Positions 4,628 through 6,150 of a stretch of 6,150 bases of DNA are shown piece by piece. Every line of letters starts with the position of its first letter. Within the stretch, counting starts at the first letter, position 1. Under the pieces are notes generated by a model. The model saw only the letters and a program-made list of their open reading frames with translations, was not told the DNA's origin and made no database searches. The position numbers and the translations under genes were made by a program. This DNA comes from Fusobacterium sp. GTDB lineage: Bacteria; Fusobacteriota; Fusobacteriia; Fusobacteriales; Fusobacteriaceae. Location of the stretch: positions 1 to 6,150 of the forward strand of contig JAHHTB010000115.1 of the NCBI GenBank assembly GCA_020024855.1. The letters are read 5' to 3'.

Positions 4628-5359
4628 ATGCTTGAAATAAAAAATTTAGTTGTGGAATACGGAGAGGTTAAAGCTGTAGATAATGTAAATTTAAAAGTTA
4701 AAGATGGAGAATTTATTGCTGTAATAGGTTCTTCTGGTGGAGGAAAGTCATCTTTAATGAAAGCAATTAACCTTTTAGTAAAACCTAAAAATGGAAGTAT
4801 AAAAATAGATGATGAAGAGATGACAAACCTTTCCTTAAAAGATTTAAGATTAAAAAGAAGAAAAATTGGATTTATCTTTCAAGACTATAATTTAATTGAT
4901 AGATTATCTGTAATAGAAAATGTATTAACAGGAAGACTTGGTTACAAGTCTTCCTTAAAGTCTTTATTAGGAATTTTTTCAAAAGAAGAATATAAAAAAG
5001 CTGAAGAGGCATTAAAAAAAGTTGGACTTTTAGAAAAAGCATTTGTAAGAGGAAATGAACTTTCTGGAGGACAAAAGCAAAGAGTGGCTATTGCAAAAGT
5101 TTTAGTTCAAGAGCCTAGAATAATTTTAGCAGATGAACCTGTTGCAAGTCTTGATATAAATAGTTCAAAAATTATTATGGAATATTTTAAAAAAATAAAT
5201 GAAACTCAAGGGATAACGGTTATTGTAAATATTCATGATGTGAATATAGCTTTAAAATATGCTGATAGAATAGTTGCTTTAAAAAAAGGAAAAATAGTTT
5301 TTGATGATAAAAGGAGTGAAATAACTGATGGTATCCTTAGAAGTATATATGACAGCTAA
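4628..5359 (+). CDS. phnC: Phosphonate-type ABC transporter ATP-binding protein
   Basis: This 243-residue cytoplasmic ATPase powers the PhnDCE importer. All nucleotide-binding motifs are intact: Walker A GSSGGGKS (34-41), Q-loop FQD (84-86), signature LSGGQKQR (145-152), Walker B IILADEP (165-171), D-loop SLD (174-176) and H-loop with His203 in VNIHD. The insert GRLGYKSSLKSLLGIFSKEE (102-121) and the ITVIVNIHDVNIALKYADRI stretch are characteristic of the PhnC subfamily and separate it from amino-acid or methionine ABC ATPases. AGGAG at 4618-4622 overlaps the phnD stop and lies 5 bases before ATG 4628, so phnD and phnC are probably coupled. Codons 101-109 also encode a perfect 11-bp RNA hairpin (4930-4955). 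The 3' end overlaps phnE by 32 bases. Confidence 0.95.
   Translation: MLEIKNLVVEYGEVKAVDNVNLKVKDGEFIAVIGSSGGGKSSLMKAINLLVKPKNGSIKIDDEEMTNLSLKDLRLKRRKIGFIFQDYNLIDRLSVIENVLTGRLGYKSSLKSLLGIFSKEEYKKAEEALKKVGLLEKAFVRGNELSGGQKQRVAIAKVLVQEPRIILADEPVASLDINSSKIIMEYFKKINETQGITVIVNIHDVNIALKYADRIVALKKGKIVFDDKRSEITDGILRSIYDS
4930..4955 (+). repeat. Perfect 11-bp hairpin inside the phnC coding sequence
   Basis: AGGAAGACTTG (4930-4940) and CAAGTCTTCCT (4945-4955) are exact inverted repeats around the tetraloop GTTA, with five G-C pairs. This is the strongest perfect stem I noticed in the window. A T-run follows only at 4974-4979, 18 bases after the stem, so a classical terminator is unlikely. Confidence 0.8.
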
Positions 5360-6150
5360 AAGAAAAGATAATTTAAAATATTTGCTGATGATATTAATAA
5401 GTGTAATTACTTTAGGATATTTTGTTGATGTAAATATTTTTACTTTTATAAAAGGGATACCAGATATGATGAAACTATTATTAAAAATGGTTCATCCAAA
5501 TTTATCCCATAATGAAACTTTAATAACAGCACTAAAAGAAACAATAGAAATGGGAATAGTAGGTTCTAGTTTGGGGCTTGTTTTTTCAATTCCATTTATT
5601 TTTGTAACAGCTGAAAATATTGCTCCATCTAAGATAATTGCATCAATTCTTAATAAATTTTTTTCAATAATAAGGACTATTCCTAGTCTTATTTGGGCAG
5701 CAGTTCTTGTAAGTATTTTTAGTATTGGAAAATTTTCTGGAACAATGGCTCTTGCTATAATCAGTTTTTTAATGTCTCAAAAACTTTTAAGAGAAAGGGT
5801 AGAGGAGATAAAAGAGAATGAATTAAATTCAATAGAGGCAGTAGGGGCTAATAAAATTCAGATAATGTATTATTCAGTTATTCCAAGTGTAAGTAAACAT
5901 ATTGTATCTATATTTTTTCTAATTTTGGAAAGTAATATTAGAAGTGCAACTATACTGGGATTTGTAGGTGCTGGTGGAATAGGGCAACTTATGTGGACGC
6001 ATTTAAATCATTTGAAATATAGTAAACTTGCCACTATTATTTTTATATTATTTTTCATAATATTTATTATAGATTTTATAAGTGTTTGTATGAGAAGAGA
6101 TATAAAAATAAAAATAGTTCAGATAAAAAATTTGAAAAGTTTTAAATTTA
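5328..6150 (+). CDS. phnE: Phosphonate-type ABC transporter permease (3' end cut by window edge)
   Basis: An open frame from ATG 5328 runs off the right edge after 274 residues without a stop. PhnE proteins are about 260-280 residues, so little is missing. Hydrophobic segments lie at about 17-40, 75-95, 111-132, 138-150, 192-213 and 235-255. The cytoplasmic EAA loop that contacts PhnC is EAVGANKIQIMYYSVIP (170-186). Other PhnE-type blocks are RTIPSLIWA (116-124) and ESNIRSATILGFVGAGGIGQLM (201-222). It forms the membrane channel of the PhnDCE importer. The start overlaps the end of phnC by 32 bases. AGGAG (5312-5316) is 11 bases upstream, rather far. An in-frame CTG at 5325 (8-base spacing) or ATG at 5349 are alternatives. 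Whether a second permease gene follows cannot be seen. Confidence 0.92.
   Translation, partial: MVSLEVYMTAKRKDNLKYLLMILISVITLGYFVDVNIFTFIKGIPDMMKLLLKMVHPNLSHNETLITALKETIEMGIVGSSLGLVFSIPFIFVTAENIAPSKIIASILNKFFSIIRTIPSLIWAAVLVSIFSIGKFSGTMALAIISFLMSQKLLRERVEEIKENELNSIEAVGANKIQIMYYSVIPSVSKHIVSIFFLILESNIRSATILGFVGAGGIGQLMWTHLNHLKYSKLATIIFILFFIIFIIDFISVCMRRDIKIKIVQIKNLKSFKF

Noticed and set aside
4956..4980. Intrinsic terminator within phnC after the perfect hairpin
   Set aside because: The T-run comes 18 bases after the stem, too far for a standard terminator, and the coding frame continues intact through conserved PhnC and PhnE.

Overview
The window is very AT-rich DNA with strong AGA/ATA codon preference, short intergenic gaps and bacterial signals. 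These include consensus sigma-70-type promoters, Shine-Dalgarno sites and an HrcA/CIRCE-like operator. Gene content and base composition suggest a Fusobacterium-like anaerobe, with a low-GC Firmicute as the alternative. This is an inference from style and not a proven assignment. No rRNA, tRNA, CRISPR array, insertion sequence or prophage module is visible.

Layout on the + strand: (1) positions 1-123 hold the last 40 codons of a glycoside hydrolase, probably trehalose-6-phosphate hydrolase (treC). It is translationally coupled to (2) treB at 135-1535, the trehalose-specific PTS EIIBC permease. Together they import trehalose as trehalose-6-phosphate and cleave it inside the cell. (3) After a 194-base AT-rich gap comes a 150-residue soluble helical protein I do not recognise (1730-2182). 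(4) A second 194-base gap carries a consensus promoter embedded in a CIRCE-like operator, followed by a small heat-shock protein of the Hsp20 family (2377-2802). Its start codon can be drawn into a weak hairpin, which would fit a thermosensor. (5) A GC-containing hairpin at 2812-2865 serves as a shared terminator for hsp20 and the convergent gene (6), a calcineurin-like metallophosphoesterase on the - strand (2864-3559). (7) A 184-base divergent promoter region separates this from (8) a phosphonate-type ABC transporter operon, phnD-phnC-phnE (3744 to the window end). It encodes a lipoprotein binding protein, an ATPase and a permease that runs off the right edge.

Most genes are ordinary members of well-known families. 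The points most worth a second look are the interlock of CIRCE and promoter, the hairpin over the hsp20 start codon, a perfect 11-bp hairpin inside phnC, and the unrecognised 150-residue protein. I found no convincing evidence of a wholly new multi-gene system.
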